DNA of 40,996 nucleotides from an uncultured Clostridia bacterium. GTDB taxonomy: Bacteria; Bacillota; Clostridia; Oscillospirales; Ruminococcaceae. The position numbers and the translations under genes were made by a program. The stretch covers positions 1 to 40,996 of the forward strand of contig CALLQQ010000032.1 in NCBI GenBank assembly GCA_938014915.1. The letters are read 5' to 3'. Positions within the stretch are counted from its first letter, which is position 1. The number at the start of each line of letters is the position of its first letter. The notes below the pieces were generated by a model. That model made no database searches. It saw only the letters and a program-made list of their open reading frames with translations, and had not been told where the DNA came from. This document shows, in pieces, positions 1 through 6,680 of the stretch.

Positions 1-20
1 GATTAAGTGAGGGTTCATTG

Positions 21-1076
21 ATGAATTATAATATTAATTTAGGCGCTTGGAAAAGCGTCTTTGCCGTTCCTACAAACGTTGTTGATGAATATATTCTTCT
101 TGCCGGCAGCGCAAGTTTGAAGGTACTCCTTTATATGCTCAGGCATTCGGGAGAGGATTTAAGCTGTGATAATATTAAATCGGCATTAAAGCTATCGTCC
201 GACGATGTTAGCGATGCGATGCTTTTTTGGGAGCAGGCGGGGCTGATTAAGATTGACGGAGGGGATATTACGCCTGCACAGGATACTGCCGCTAAAAGTG
301 CCTCCTCCGCTAGTAAAAAAGCGGAAGTAACACAGGCAGTAATCGAAAATAATGACAACAATTCTAGCAAGTCAAGTAGTAGCACGCATATCGTCATGAG
401 TAAAGTCAAGGAGATTAAGCCGGGCAAGTCTAATCGGTTAAGCGCTGGTGAAATTGCTAGTCGCATTAACGACAGTGCTGAAGTTGCATATTTGTTCCAA
501 TCCGCTGAGCAAAGGTTCAAACGTCCGCTAAATCATACTGAGCAACGTTCGCTAATTTCTATGCATGATTATGTCGGTCTTACCGTCGATGTTATATTGA
601 TGATTATCGAATACTGCCAATCGATAGATAGGTGTAATGTCCGCTATATCGAAACAATTGCCGCCGATTGGGCGGATAGGGGCATCACTACCCATGCCCA
701 AGCGGAAGAAGCTATTGTCGAATTGAAAGAGCGATCAAGCTATGAAAAGCAAATCAAGCACAAATTCGGCATTGAACGTGCCCTTATTCCGAGGGAGAAG
801 GAATTCGCATTTAGGTGGATGGGCGAATTGGGGATGTCTATCGATATGGTCGATATTGCATATCAGCGGGCAGTTGAAAATACGGGTAAATGCTCATTTG
901 CATACATAAATACTATCATTGAAAGTTGGGGTAAAAAGGGTATCACTACTCCGAATCAAGCAATGGAGGAGAAGGAATCCTTTAAGAAAAAGACAAAGAA
1001 GAAAGAGAAAAAGAAAGATACGTCCTATAATTTAGATGATTTTGACCGTATCGCATTACAGAATACGCCAAAGTAA
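21..1076 (+). CDS. DnaD/DnaB-like primosome protein with two DnaD-type domains
   Basis: This is a replication-initiation type protein of the DnaD/DnaB_2 family, which in Firmicutes helps load the replicative helicase at origins and restart sites. The N-terminal ~85 residues resemble a winged-helix dimerisation region. A low-complexity Ser/Asn/Lys linker follows (about 90-130). Two copies of the DnaD C-terminal helical domain come next (about 155-230 and 245-325), each ending in a YIxTIxxxW-type motif (YIETIAADWADRGI, then YINTIIESWGKKGI). The C-terminus is very lysine-rich, as expected for DNA contact. I chose ATG 21 because a GTGAGGG ribosome site ends 7 nt upstream; an in-frame TTG at 18 is too close. 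No dnaC-like loader follows; the gene ends at a hairpin. The family call is firm, the precise role inferred. Confidence 0.85.
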   Translation: MNYNINLGAWKSVFAVPTNVVDEYILLAGSASLKVLLYMLRHSGEDLSCDNIKSALKLSSDDVSDAMLFWEQAGLIKIDGGDITPAQDTAAKSASSASKKAEVTQAVIENNDNNSSKSSSSTHIVMSKVKEIKPGKSNRLSAGEIASRINDSAEVAYLFQSAEQRFKRPLNHTEQRSLISMHDYVGLTVDVILMIIEYCQSIDRCNVRYIETIAADWADRGITTHAQAEEAIVELKERSSYEKQIKHKFGIERALIPREKEFAFRWMGELGMSIDMVDIAYQRAVENTGKCSFAYINTIIESWGKKGITTPNQAMEEKESFKKKTKKKEKKKDTSYNLDDFDRIALQNTPK

Positions 1077-1088
1077 TTATGAAAACAC

Positions 1089-1131
1089 AAACTGCCTATT
1101 CGGCATTTAATCGCCGAATATGCAGTTATTT
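1089..1131. terminator. Bidirectional terminator between the DnaD gene and the Rrf2 gene
   Basis: An inverted repeat pairs AACTGC with GCAGTT and, inside it, TATTCGGC with GCCGAATA. T-rich sequence follows on both sides. It sits between two convergent genes and can serve both. Confidence 0.75.
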
Positions 1132-1142
1132 TAACTGGAATA

Positions 1143-1586
1143 TTATAAATAGTAATCAAATTGCCCCGTCTTTTTCTTATATTCATTCACGAGATCTGCG
1201 AATGTAATCGAATCAACAACCGCAGACACGGCATCATATATTTTCTTCCATACTTCGGTCGTGACACATTCTTCTTCTCTTTCACATTTACATCCCGATT
1301 CGGGATCGACACAATCTAGTGGGGCGAGAGTCCCCTCAAGTGCTCTTAGAACATCGCCAAGATTAATATCTTCGGGCTTATGAAGAAGCATATAGCCGCC
1401 CTGCGCACCACGAACGCTGCGAATAAAGCCCGCCCTACTAAGTAATGGCACAATTTGTTCTAGATATTTATCGGATATTCCCTGTCTTTTTGCAACATCT
1501 CTCAATGATACTGCCCTATCGGAAGAATTAATTGCTAGATCAAGTAAAAACCTTGTCCCATATCTTCCCTTTGTGGTTATCATCAT
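1143..1586 (-). CDS. Rrf2-family transcriptional regulator, Fe-S type
   Basis: This is a 147-residue Rrf2/IscR-type winged-helix regulator. Residues 1-65 carry the family's DNA-binding region (start MITTKGRYGTRFLLDLA; recognition region SDKYLEQIVPLLSRAGFIRSVRG). The cysteines expected to hold a [2Fe-2S] cluster are present at C92, C99/C101 and C107, so it probably senses iron-sulfur status or redox rather than being a cysteine-free CymR type. Two consecutive ATGs are possible starts, preceded by AAGGCGG at 7 nt from the first. It is transcribed divergently from nadA, whose product is itself an oxygen-sensitive [4Fe-4S] enzyme. Control of nadA is therefore a reasonable inference. The family call is secure; target and ligand are not shown by the sequence. 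Confidence 0.88.
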   Translation of the reverse strand: MMITTKGRYGTRFLLDLAINSSDRAVSLRDVAKRQGISDKYLEQIVPLLSRAGFIRSVRGAQGGYMLLHKPEDINLGDVLRALEGTLAPLDCVDPESGCKCEREEECVTTEVWKKIYDAVSAVVDSITFADLVNEYKKKTGQFDYYL

Positions 1587-1616
1587 GACAAAACCGCCTT
1601 TTATATTTATATTTCA

Positions 1617-1645
1617 ATTATAGCACATTGCACAATTGCCTTCAA
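1617..1645 (-). promoter_or_regulatory. Sigma-A promoter for the Rrf2 gene
   Basis: On the minus strand TTGAAG (1640-1645) is followed after 17 bp by TATAAT (1617-1622), with an extended -10 TGC. It lies back to back with the nadA promoter. Confidence 0.8.
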
Positions 1646-1658
1646 GTTTAATCTATAC

Positions 1659-1684
1659 AATTCTAATAGGAATTCATCGGAATT
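1659..1684. promoter_or_regulatory. Possible operator between the divergent rrf2 and nadA promoters
   Basis: AATTCTAATAGGAATT (1659-1674) is an inverted repeat with 5-bp arms. GGAATT recurs at 1669 and 1679, one helical turn apart. It lies between the two -35 elements, where a shared repressor site would be expected. No binding consensus was matched; this is position-based inference. Confidence 0.35.
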
Positions 1685-1686
1685 AG

Positions 1687-1715
1687 TTGACTTTTAGCCA
1701 TTTTAGTGATATGAT
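1687..1715 (+). promoter_or_regulatory. Sigma-A promoter for nadA
   Basis: TTGACT (1687-1692), a 17-bp spacer, then TATGAT (1710-1715). The promoter overlaps the in-frame TTG at 1687, which rules that codon out as the nadA start. Confidence 0.8.
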
Positions 1716-1752
1716 ACCGTCAACAATATGTGTTAGAAAGGGTTCTAAAACT

Positions 1753-2667
1753 ATGATTAAGAACATTCAAAAAGAAATTCTACGCTTAAAGAAGGAAAAA
1801 AACATTGCGATATTAGCCCATAGCTATCAAGGAAGAGAAATTGTTGAAATTGCTGATGTGGCTGGCGATTCCTTCCAACTTAGCTTAGCTGCTAAAGATA
1901 TTGATTGTGATACCGTCATATTATGCGGAGTGCATTTCATGGCGGAAACAGTGAAGATTCTCTCACCGGAAAAGAAAGTTATTCTACCGAATCCATTGGC
2001 TGGGTGCCCAATGGCGGAACAAGTTGAGCCTGTCTTTGTGGAGCATTTTAAGAAAGAAAATCCCGATTATGCTATTGTTGCCTATATCAATACTACTGCG
2101 GCGCTCAAGACAGTTTGCGACGTTTGCGTTACATCGTCCAGTGCTGTTAAAATCGTTCAAAAAATGGAGCAGAAGAATATTTTATTCCTGCCCGATTGCA
2201 ACCTCGGTGATTATGTTAGTAGGAATGTCACGGGAAAGAATTTTAAATTTTGGCAGGGTGGATGCCCCATTCATGCCGTTGTCAATGCTGAAGATGTGCG
2301 TAAGGCAAGGGAACTCTATCCCAATGCGCTGCTGCTATCCCATCCCGAATGCGTGCCAGCAGTGCTAGAATTGTCCGACTTCATCGGGTCAACATCCGCT
2401 ATTATGGAATATGCGAAGAAATCCGATCATAAGGAATTCATCATTGGTACGGAAATGAGCATAGCCGAACATTTAAGCTATGAATGCCCTGACAAGAGTT
2501 TTTACATATTATCGAAGAAATTACTCTGTCCAAATATGAAGTTAACATCTTTAATGGACGTTTATAAGGCCCTCCTCGGTAGGGGCGGCGAAGAAATCAA
2601 ACTCGATGATGATACAATTAAAAAGGCTAAAGTCTGTATCGATGAAATGATTAGGCTCGGCAATTAA
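1753..2667 (+). CDS. nadA: Quinolinate synthase A (NadA)
   Basis: NadA condenses iminoaspartate with dihydroxyacetone phosphate to make quinolinate in de novo NAD synthesis. The 304-residue product has the family landmarks in order: AHSYQ near the start, CGVHFMAETVKIL, NPLAGCPMAE, CDVCVTSS, LPDCNLGDYV, HPEC, GTEMS and CPNMK. The cysteines in CDVCVTSS, HPEC and CPNM fit the three [4Fe-4S] ligands. I start it at ATG 1753 (AAAGGG 10 nt upstream); the longer TTG reading would overlap the promoter. nadB and nadC are not adjacent, which is unusual since Clostridia often have nadA-nadB-nadC together. Aspartate oxidation or dehydrogenation must therefore be encoded elsewhere. The divergent Fe-S Rrf2 gene is a plausible regulator. 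Confidence 0.93.
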   Translation: MIKNIQKEILRLKKEKNIAILAHSYQGREIVEIADVAGDSFQLSLAAKDIDCDTVILCGVHFMAETVKILSPEKKVILPNPLAGCPMAEQVEPVFVEHFKKENPDYAIVAYINTTAALKTVCDVCVTSSSAVKIVQKMEQKNILFLPDCNLGDYVSRNVTGKNFKFWQGGCPIHAVVNAEDVRKARELYPNALLLSHPECVPAVLELSDFIGSTSAIMEYAKKSDHKEFIIGTEMSIAEHLSYECPDKSFYILSKKLLCPNMKLTSLMDVYKALLGRGGEEIKLDDDTIKKAKVCIDEMIRLGN

Positions 2668-2671
2668 CCGA

Positions 2672-3502
2672 TATAAAAAGGCTGTAACACAATTGTGTTA
2701 CAGCCTTTAACTCATATTTAATACTCAATGTACTGGTGGACTCACCTCTAACATAATTTAAATCTTATCTGAAATAAATTGCTCTGCTGAAATTAAATTC
2801 TTCTTTCGCTCATTCAAATGATTTAAATTTGCTATTAATATCATTATCATCTTATTTCGATTTGTATCTCAACACCTCTCGGTGACAATGTTAAGATAGT
2901 GGGGGTCCCCATATCCTAACACATATACGCCTTTTGCAAGCGTCTTGATTACACATCAACGGGAATGTAATGATATGGTATATGTGTTTATTTGTTGCAC
3001 TATCTGAATGAGTACTCCCAACCAATGCTTCTTTACGCAATCGATTGCTTGTTACACATTCGCACGGGGGTGTGTGTCGATCTCGCCTTTTGCCCGTGCC
3101 GACAGTATTGATTTGCAGCAAATTACTCGTTGTTTCATCGTCAATGCAGCTGGCCAAATTGCCCTAATTCGAAGTAGTGGTGTGGATCCCTATCCACACA
3201 TATTATCTCCATCTTAATCGTTGCATTAACTGTGACATGCGAGCCACAATATACACTGCGAAATCTTTTCATCATTTATTGCCATGGGACTCGCTTCCTT
3301 TCCTTGACTTTATTTAAGGATTATCAATAGTAGCATTAATGCCAAAGTTCAACGTATTTCATAAGGTGTGCAATTAATCTTTGCTATCGACTCCTCTGTC
3401 AATTGGAAGAACTATCTTCTTATATTCGCTATTGAATTCAGGCTAATGTCATTTATGCAATTCAGTCATAATCTCTGCCTGTTTGCTAGTATTGTTCTTC
3501 CC
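2672..3502 (-). ncRNA. Candidate large structured non-coding RNA (about 830 nt)
   Basis: No convincing protein gene lies in this stretch, yet it is bounded by a near-consensus minus-strand promoter and a strong terminator. Read on the minus strand, it holds many hairpins. The 5' end pairs over 8 bp (3494-3501 with 3405-3412). A perfect 8-bp hairpin with a 4-nt loop lies at 3180-3199. A 7-bp GC-rich helix joins 3093-3099 to 3062-3068. An 11-bp helix joins 2978-2988 to 2918-2928 and encloses two further hairpins. A 9-bp helix with a bulge spans 2895-2915. A GAGA-loop hairpin lies at 2873-2884, and a 10-bp long-range pairing joins 2820-2829 to 2755-2764. Size and architecture recall the OLE, GOLLD and ROOL classes, but I cannot match it to one by eye. 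tmRNA, RNase P and SRP signatures are absent. Confidence 0.6.
2677..2708 (-). terminator. Strong hairpin terminator of the large minus-strand RNA (also nadA end)
   Basis: This is a perfect 14-bp palindrome, AAAGGCTGTAACAC, around an AATT loop. On the minus strand it runs into TTTTTATAT, a proper intrinsic terminator tail. On the plus strand the tail is only TTTAACT. It therefore fits the end of a leftward transcript better than the end of nadA, though it may serve both. Confidence 0.85.
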
Positions 3503-3508
3503 ATCTAT

Positions 3509-3537
3509 AATATAACATACTTTTTCATCTATGTCAA
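3509..3537 (-). promoter_or_regulatory. Near-consensus sigma-A promoter for the large RNA
   Basis: On the minus strand TTGACA (3532-3537), 17 bp, then TATATT (3509-3514). No protein gene begins downstream, which supports a non-coding transcript starting near 3502. Confidence 0.8.
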
Positions 3538-3540
3538 CAG

Positions 3541-3579
3541 TTTTTCGAATATTTTTTCTATTTTTTTAGTTATTTTTTT
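3541..3579. promoter_or_regulatory. Phased A-tracts (UP-element-like, curved DNA) upstream of the large-RNA promoter
   Basis: Four T-runs on the plus strand (3541-3545, 3552-3557, 3561-3567, 3573-3579) have centres spaced about one helical turn apart. They begin just upstream of the minus-strand -35. Such A-tracts bend DNA and bind the RNA polymerase alpha subunit at strong promoters. They also lie upstream of the divergent DUF1292 promoter. Confidence 0.55.
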
Positions 3580-3594
3580 GTTATTAAGATAGTA

Positions 3595-3623
3595 TTGACT
3601 TTTTAATATTTGGAAAGTATAAT
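3595..3623 (+). promoter_or_regulatory. Sigma-A promoter for the DUF1292 gene
   Basis: TTGACT (3595-3600), 17-bp spacer, TATAAT (3618-3623). Divergent from the large-RNA promoter. Confidence 0.8.
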
Positions 3624-3683
3624 TGAATATTAGAGGGCAAAAATATGAGTGTCTTTTTGACCAATATAATTAAGGAGAATATT

Positions 3684-3995
3684 ATGTCTGATAATTTAGA
3701 TTTTACCCCCGACATATTCACATTAACCGATGAGGAGGGCAACGAACAAAGTTTCGAAATCCTTGATACGCTCGAACTTGATGATGAAAATTACTATGCT
3801 CTTACCCCGTTCTTTGAAAGTCCCGAAGATATGTTAGCCGATAGTGGCGAATTCGTTATATTGAAAGCCGTCACGGTCGACGGTGAAGAGATGCTTTCTT
3901 CACTTGACGATGAGGATGAATTGGATAGAGTCGGTGCTATTTTCCTAGAAAGATTCGAAGAAATGTTCAATGAGGAACTGGGCGAGGACGAATAA
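3684..3995 (+). CDS. DUF1292 (YrzB-like) small acidic protein
   Basis: This is a 103-residue, strongly acidic cytoplasmic protein. It has the family pattern: an IFTLTDEEGNEQSFEILDTLELDD core, then YYALTPF, then an acidic tail ending near the C-terminus. DUF1292 proteins are widespread in Firmicutes, often beside ruvX (yrrK) and yrzL, and have no settled function. Here those partners are missing and the gene is monocistronic with its own promoter. ATG 3684 is preceded by AAGGAG at 6 nt. An in-frame ATG at 3645 also has a GAGGG site, but it would add an N-terminal stretch not typical of the family. The family call is good, the function unknown. Confidence 0.8.
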   Translation: MSDNLDFTPDIFTLTDEEGNEQSFEILDTLELDDENYYALTPFFESPEDMLADSGEFVILKAVTVDGEEMLSSLDDEDELDRVGAIFLERFEEMFNEELGEDE

Positions 3996-4033
3996 ATTTA
4001 TATCATTTTTTCTATTAATGCTATAAACTACCA

Positions 4034-4062
4034 TTGTTTTTCTGTTTTAGATGGGCTATAAT
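4034..4062 (+). promoter_or_regulatory. Sigma-A promoter of the 6S-like RNA
   Basis: TTGTTT (4034-4039), 17-bp spacer, TATAAT (4057-4062). Transcription would start near 4068, about 250 nt before the tcdA start. Confidence 0.75.
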
Positions 4063-4067
4063 ATAGT

Positions 4068-4275
4068 TGCAAGATTCTTCTGCTTTGTGCGAGCAAGTGT
4101 GGCTTGTATAATCCAACGCACAACTAAAATGGGATGAAGTCTCTTTTGGGCGATTGCAGACCTCCCACTCTTGTGGACGAAGGGAGCATGAAAACAAAAG
4201 GCTTTTTTACCCGCCCTGCTAAAAGCGGGTTTTATCCGTCGCACGGACGGCAAGGTGGTTGAATCGTCAAGGGGC
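4068..4275 (+). ncRNA. ssrS: Candidate 6S RNA upstream of tcdA
   Basis: This is a roughly 200-nt transcript region with its own promoter and a long closing stem. GATTC (4073-4077) pairs with GAATC (4261-4265). Inward of a 2x2 internal loop, nine further pairs join CTGCTTTGT to the stretch ending GGCAAGGTGG, mostly Watson-Crick with G-U pairs. Several short hairpins fill the middle, among them TTGTGCG with CGCACAA, CTCCC with GGGAG, CCCGC with GCGGG and TCCGT with ACGGA. A long closing stem, open centre and ~200-nt length fit 6S RNA, which binds sigma-A polymerase. As I recall, the Bacillus 6S-1 gene also neighbours the tcdA homologue (yrvM). No sequence match could be tested, so another leader RNA remains possible. 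Confidence 0.5.
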
Positions 4276-4294
4276 TGTGAACAACAGTCCCTTG
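4268..4294 (+). terminator. Hairpin at the end of the 6S-like RNA / start of the tcdA leader
   Basis: CAAGGGGCTG pairs with CAGTCCCTTG (one G-U) around a 7-nt loop. The tail is only weakly T-rich (TGCTTATAT). It may terminate partially, or it may be a leader hairpin in front of tcdA. Confidence 0.45.
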
Positions 4295-4318
4295 TGCTTA
4301 TATATGGGGGTGTTTTTC

Positions 4319-5056
4319 GTGGGTGACGATTGGCTGAATAGATCTAGGATCCTAATCGGCGATGATGGCATTAGGATTCTTAAAAATAGTACTGTTGCGG
4401 TTGTCGGGCTCGGCGGAGTTGGCGGTGCTGCGGCTGAGGCATTGTGCAGATGCGGTGTCGGTAGATTAATACTTGTTGACCACGATGTAATAGATCTAAC
4501 TAATTTAAATCGGCAAATTATTGCGACTACTGCGAATATTGGGCAGAAGAAATGCTCCGCATGGGAAAAACGTGTCAAGGAAATTAATCCCATGTGTGAA
4601 GTGATATGCCTTGACACCTTTTACAATGAAGAGTCAAGTGATGTTCTATTCCAGCATAATATTGATTATATAATTGACGCTATCGATACCGTAACATCGA
4701 AGTTGCATTTAACCGTGACGGCGAGGGAGCGGCAAATCCCTCTTATGATGTGCTTGGGTGCGGGGAATAGATTATCTGCTGCGTCGTTCAGAGTCGGTGA
4801 TATTACTGATACTATCGGTAGTAAATGCAAATTCTCAAGAGTTATGCGCCGTGAATTAAAACGCAGGGGAATCATAGAGCAGAAAGTCGTCTATTCTACT
4901 GAGGATCCGTATACGGCGGCATTCTCGGATAATTCTCCAAAAGGGCGGCATTCACCGGGCAGCATTTCGTTTTGCCCGCCTGTCGCTGGATATATCGCCG
5001 CTGGCGAAGCTATAATTTATTTAATGGAGGAAGGGGTTAAGTATGATTGCAAATGA
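4319..5056 (+). CDS. tcdA: tRNA threonylcarbamoyladenosine dehydratase (TcdA/YgdL)
   Basis: This is an E1/ThiF-like ATP-dependent enzyme that cyclises t6A at position 37 of ANN-decoding tRNAs to ct6A. The 245-residue product has the adenylate-binding GLGGVGGAAAEALCRCGVG motif near residues 29-47, VDHDVIDLTNLNRQ, the AIDTVTSK region and the family C-terminus CPPVAGYIAAGEAI. I prefer GTG 4319, because GGGGGTG lies 7 nt upstream and the product then begins like known homologues (short lead into RILIGDDGIRILKNSTVAVVG). ATG 4304 lacks a ribosome site. Its last 14 nt overlap the next gene, so the two are translationally coupled. It sits just downstream of the 6S-like RNA. Confidence 0.92.
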   Translation: MGDDWLNRSRILIGDDGIRILKNSTVAVVGLGGVGGAAAEALCRCGVGRLILVDHDVIDLTNLNRQIIATTANIGQKKCSAWEKRVKEINPMCEVICLDTFYNEESSDVLFQHNIDYIIDAIDTVTSKLHLTVTARERQIPLMMCLGAGNRLSAASFRVGDITDTIGSKCKFSRVMRRELKRRGIIEQKVVYSTEDPYTAAFSDNSPKGRHSPGSISFCPPVAGYIAAGEAIIYLMEEGVKYDCK

Positions 5057-5717
5057 CGATGTTTTTTTAAGTCGGAACTTATCTTTTTATGATGAGCTTA
5101 CTCCAGCTCAAAAGGCGCATCTTAACGAATCGCTACAAATTCAATCTCTTGGCAAGGGGACTGAAATTCTAAACCACCATAAGCACTGTCAAGGTATGAT
5201 GCTTGTCAAGAGCGGACAATTGCGTGCATATATTGTGTCCGATAATGGCAAGGAAATTACGCTATATCGCTTGCTTGCTGGTGATTCTTGTGTAATGTCC
5301 GCCTCATGCGTGCTGAAGAACATTAACTTCACCATTAGTCTTTCAGTTGAAAAGGATAGTGTTATATACCTTATACCACCATCACCGTACAGCAAACTAA
5401 TGGAAAATAACCCCGTCGTAAATAAATTCACTCTTGATATGATGTCATCGAGATTTTCCGACGTTATGTGGATAATGGAGCAAGTCGTTTTTTCATCAAT
5501 GGCGAAGCGCATCGCATCTTCACTTCTTGAATATTCATCACTAGAACAGAGTGATTACATATTAACCACGCATGAGAATATCGCAAGAGATGTTGGAACA
5601 GCGCGTGAAGTCGTTTCTCGTATGCTCAAGTATTTTGAATCTGAGGGAGCAATTGAACTTTCACGCGGGGCCGTTTTAATTAAAAGCTATGATAAGTTAG
5701 AGGAAATTAGTGATTAG
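5043..5717 (+). CDS. Crp/Fnr-family transcriptional regulator
   Basis: This 224-residue protein has an N-terminal cyclic-nucleotide-binding-like beta-barrel (about 20-125; GQLRAYIVSDNGKEITLYRLLAGDSCVMSAS). A dimerisation helix and a C-terminal winged helix follow (about 150-215; THENIARDVGTAREVVSRMLKYFESEGAIEL). The TAREVVSR recognition helix is typical of Fnr-like proteins. The N-terminal cysteine cluster of oxygen-sensing Fnr is missing. The internal cysteines in SCVMSASC resemble those in thiol-sensing members, but the signal cannot be deduced. The gene overlaps tcdA by 14 nt and has a GGAGGAAGGGG ribosome site inside tcdA. The AraC gene follows after 14 nt, so the three probably share a transcript. 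Confidence 0.88.
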   Translation: MIANDDVFLSRNLSFYDELTPAQKAHLNESLQIQSLGKGTEILNHHKHCQGMMLVKSGQLRAYIVSDNGKEITLYRLLAGDSCVMSASCVLKNINFTISLSVEKDSVIYLIPPSPYSKLMENNPVVNKFTLDMMSSRFSDVMWIMEQVVFSSMAKRIASSLLEYSSLEQSDYILTTHENIARDVGTAREVVSRMLKYFESEGAIELSRGAVLIKSYDKLEEISD

Positions 5718-5731
5718 TATTGGGGGATCAT

Positions 5732-6619
5732 ATGGCTGTAAAGGCAGTTTTTGAACAGACATTTGAGGAGCATTCTTTCCCTTATATGCTCTCGAAAACA
5801 AATAATGAAATGTATCTAGATATAATATATTGTCATTGGCATAATTCTATTGAACTTATCTATGTTACTGAAGGAATTCTATCCTTACAGGTCGACATGA
5901 ATTTCTACGATATAAAGGCTGGGGAGGCTGCAATAATCAATAGCGGAGAAGTGCATTATGCAAATTCCGCTAATGAGGGCTTTTGCAATGCATATGCAAT
6001 TGTGTTCGATCCCCATATGCTCAGCTTCCTCGAACATGATATTTGCCAAATAAGATATATCGATCCGTTGCTATCGTCGGAGGTGAAATTCCCCACACAT
6101 ATTGTGGGAAAACACCATTGGGAGAAGCAGGTTATATCCGATATAGAAAGATTAATCTCACTCGATGGACGTAACTATACAGGATACGAATTGCTGACTA
6201 AAAGCCTGATATACTCGATTGTTGCTACTGTCGCCAATGCTGATGCATTCATTAAATCTAATCAAAAAACGCTGGGGAATCCCAAGGTGGATAGGCTCAA
6301 AAAAGTTATGACTTATATACACAACCACTTCCATGAAAAGCTATATATATCGGATCTAGCGGCGGAAGTTAATATGAGTGAAGATAATTTTTATAAGTAT
6401 TTTAAGAATGCTACTGGAAAGACACCGACGGAATTCATCAATAATTTCCGAATGCAAATGGCAGAGCGCCTCTTAATGGCGGGCAATGCTAGTGTTTCCG
6501 AAGTTGGGTTTGCCGTCGGATTCGACAATGTGAGTTACTTTATAAAAACATTTAAGAAATATCGTGGCTGCACACCACGTGAATACCTAAAGCGATTCCA
6601 GAGTGGAATGTCAATGTAG
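5732..6619 (+). CDS. AraC-family regulator with cupin sensor domain
   Basis: This 295-residue regulator has an N-terminal cupin-like ligand pocket (about 20-105; CHWHNSIELIYVTEGILSL, IKAGEAAIINSGEVHYA). The C-terminal AraC double helix-turn-helix (about 195-290) has ISDLAAEVNMSEDNFYKYFKNATGKTPTEF and the second-helix signature VGFDNVSYFIKTFKKYRGCTPREY. Members of this type usually respond to sugars and control nearby carbohydrate genes. Here no sugar gene is adjacent, but the glycan-transport locus lies a few kb downstream on the other strand. ATG 5732 is chosen because GGGGGA precedes it; the in-frame TTG at 5720 has no ribosome site. The family is certain, ligand and targets unknown. Confidence 0.9.
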   Translation: MAVKAVFEQTFEEHSFPYMLSKTNNEMYLDIIYCHWHNSIELIYVTEGILSLQVDMNFYDIKAGEAAIINSGEVHYANSANEGFCNAYAIVFDPHMLSFLEHDICQIRYIDPLLSSEVKFPTHIVGKHHWEKQVISDIERLISLDGRNYTGYELLTKSLIYSIVATVANADAFIKSNQKTLGNPKVDRLKKVMTYIHNHFHEKLYISDLAAEVNMSEDNFYKYFKNATGKTPTEFINNFRMQMAERLLMAGNASVSEVGFAVGFDNVSYFIKTFKKYRGCTPREYLKRFQSGMSM

Positions 6620-6622
6620 TAG

Positions 6623-6658
6623 AACGCCCCTATTGAAGATTTCTTCAATAGGGGCGTT
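6623..6658. terminator. Perfect 16-bp terminator hairpin between the AraC gene and purA
   Basis: AACGCCCCTATTGAAG pairs perfectly with its complement around a 4-nt loop. The two flanking genes converge here. There is no clear T-run on either side, so termination would rely on the very stable stem. Confidence 0.7.
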
Positions 6659-6680
6659 ACGAAAATAATAATGAAAAAAT

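Noticed and set aside
1687..1752. Longer nadA start at the TTG at 1687
   Set aside because: The TTG is part of the -35 element, and the extension has no family similarity.
2891..3217. Open frames on both strands (88 and 69 residues) in the gap after nadA
   Set aside because: They overlap on opposite strands, have no ribosome sites, show low-complexity or Cys/His-scattered composition, and fall within the region explained better by RNA structure.
2672..3502. tmRNA, RNase P RNA, SRP RNA or group II intron as identity of the large RNA
   Set aside because: No tRNA-like ends, no conserved RNase P core (such as a GAGGAAAGTCC-like motif), no SRP GGAA hairpin and no intron domain V or reverse transcriptase gene were found.
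4056..4253. 65-residue minus-strand open frame upstream of tcdA
   Set aside because: It runs against a structured RNA region, with no ribosome site and basic random-like composition.
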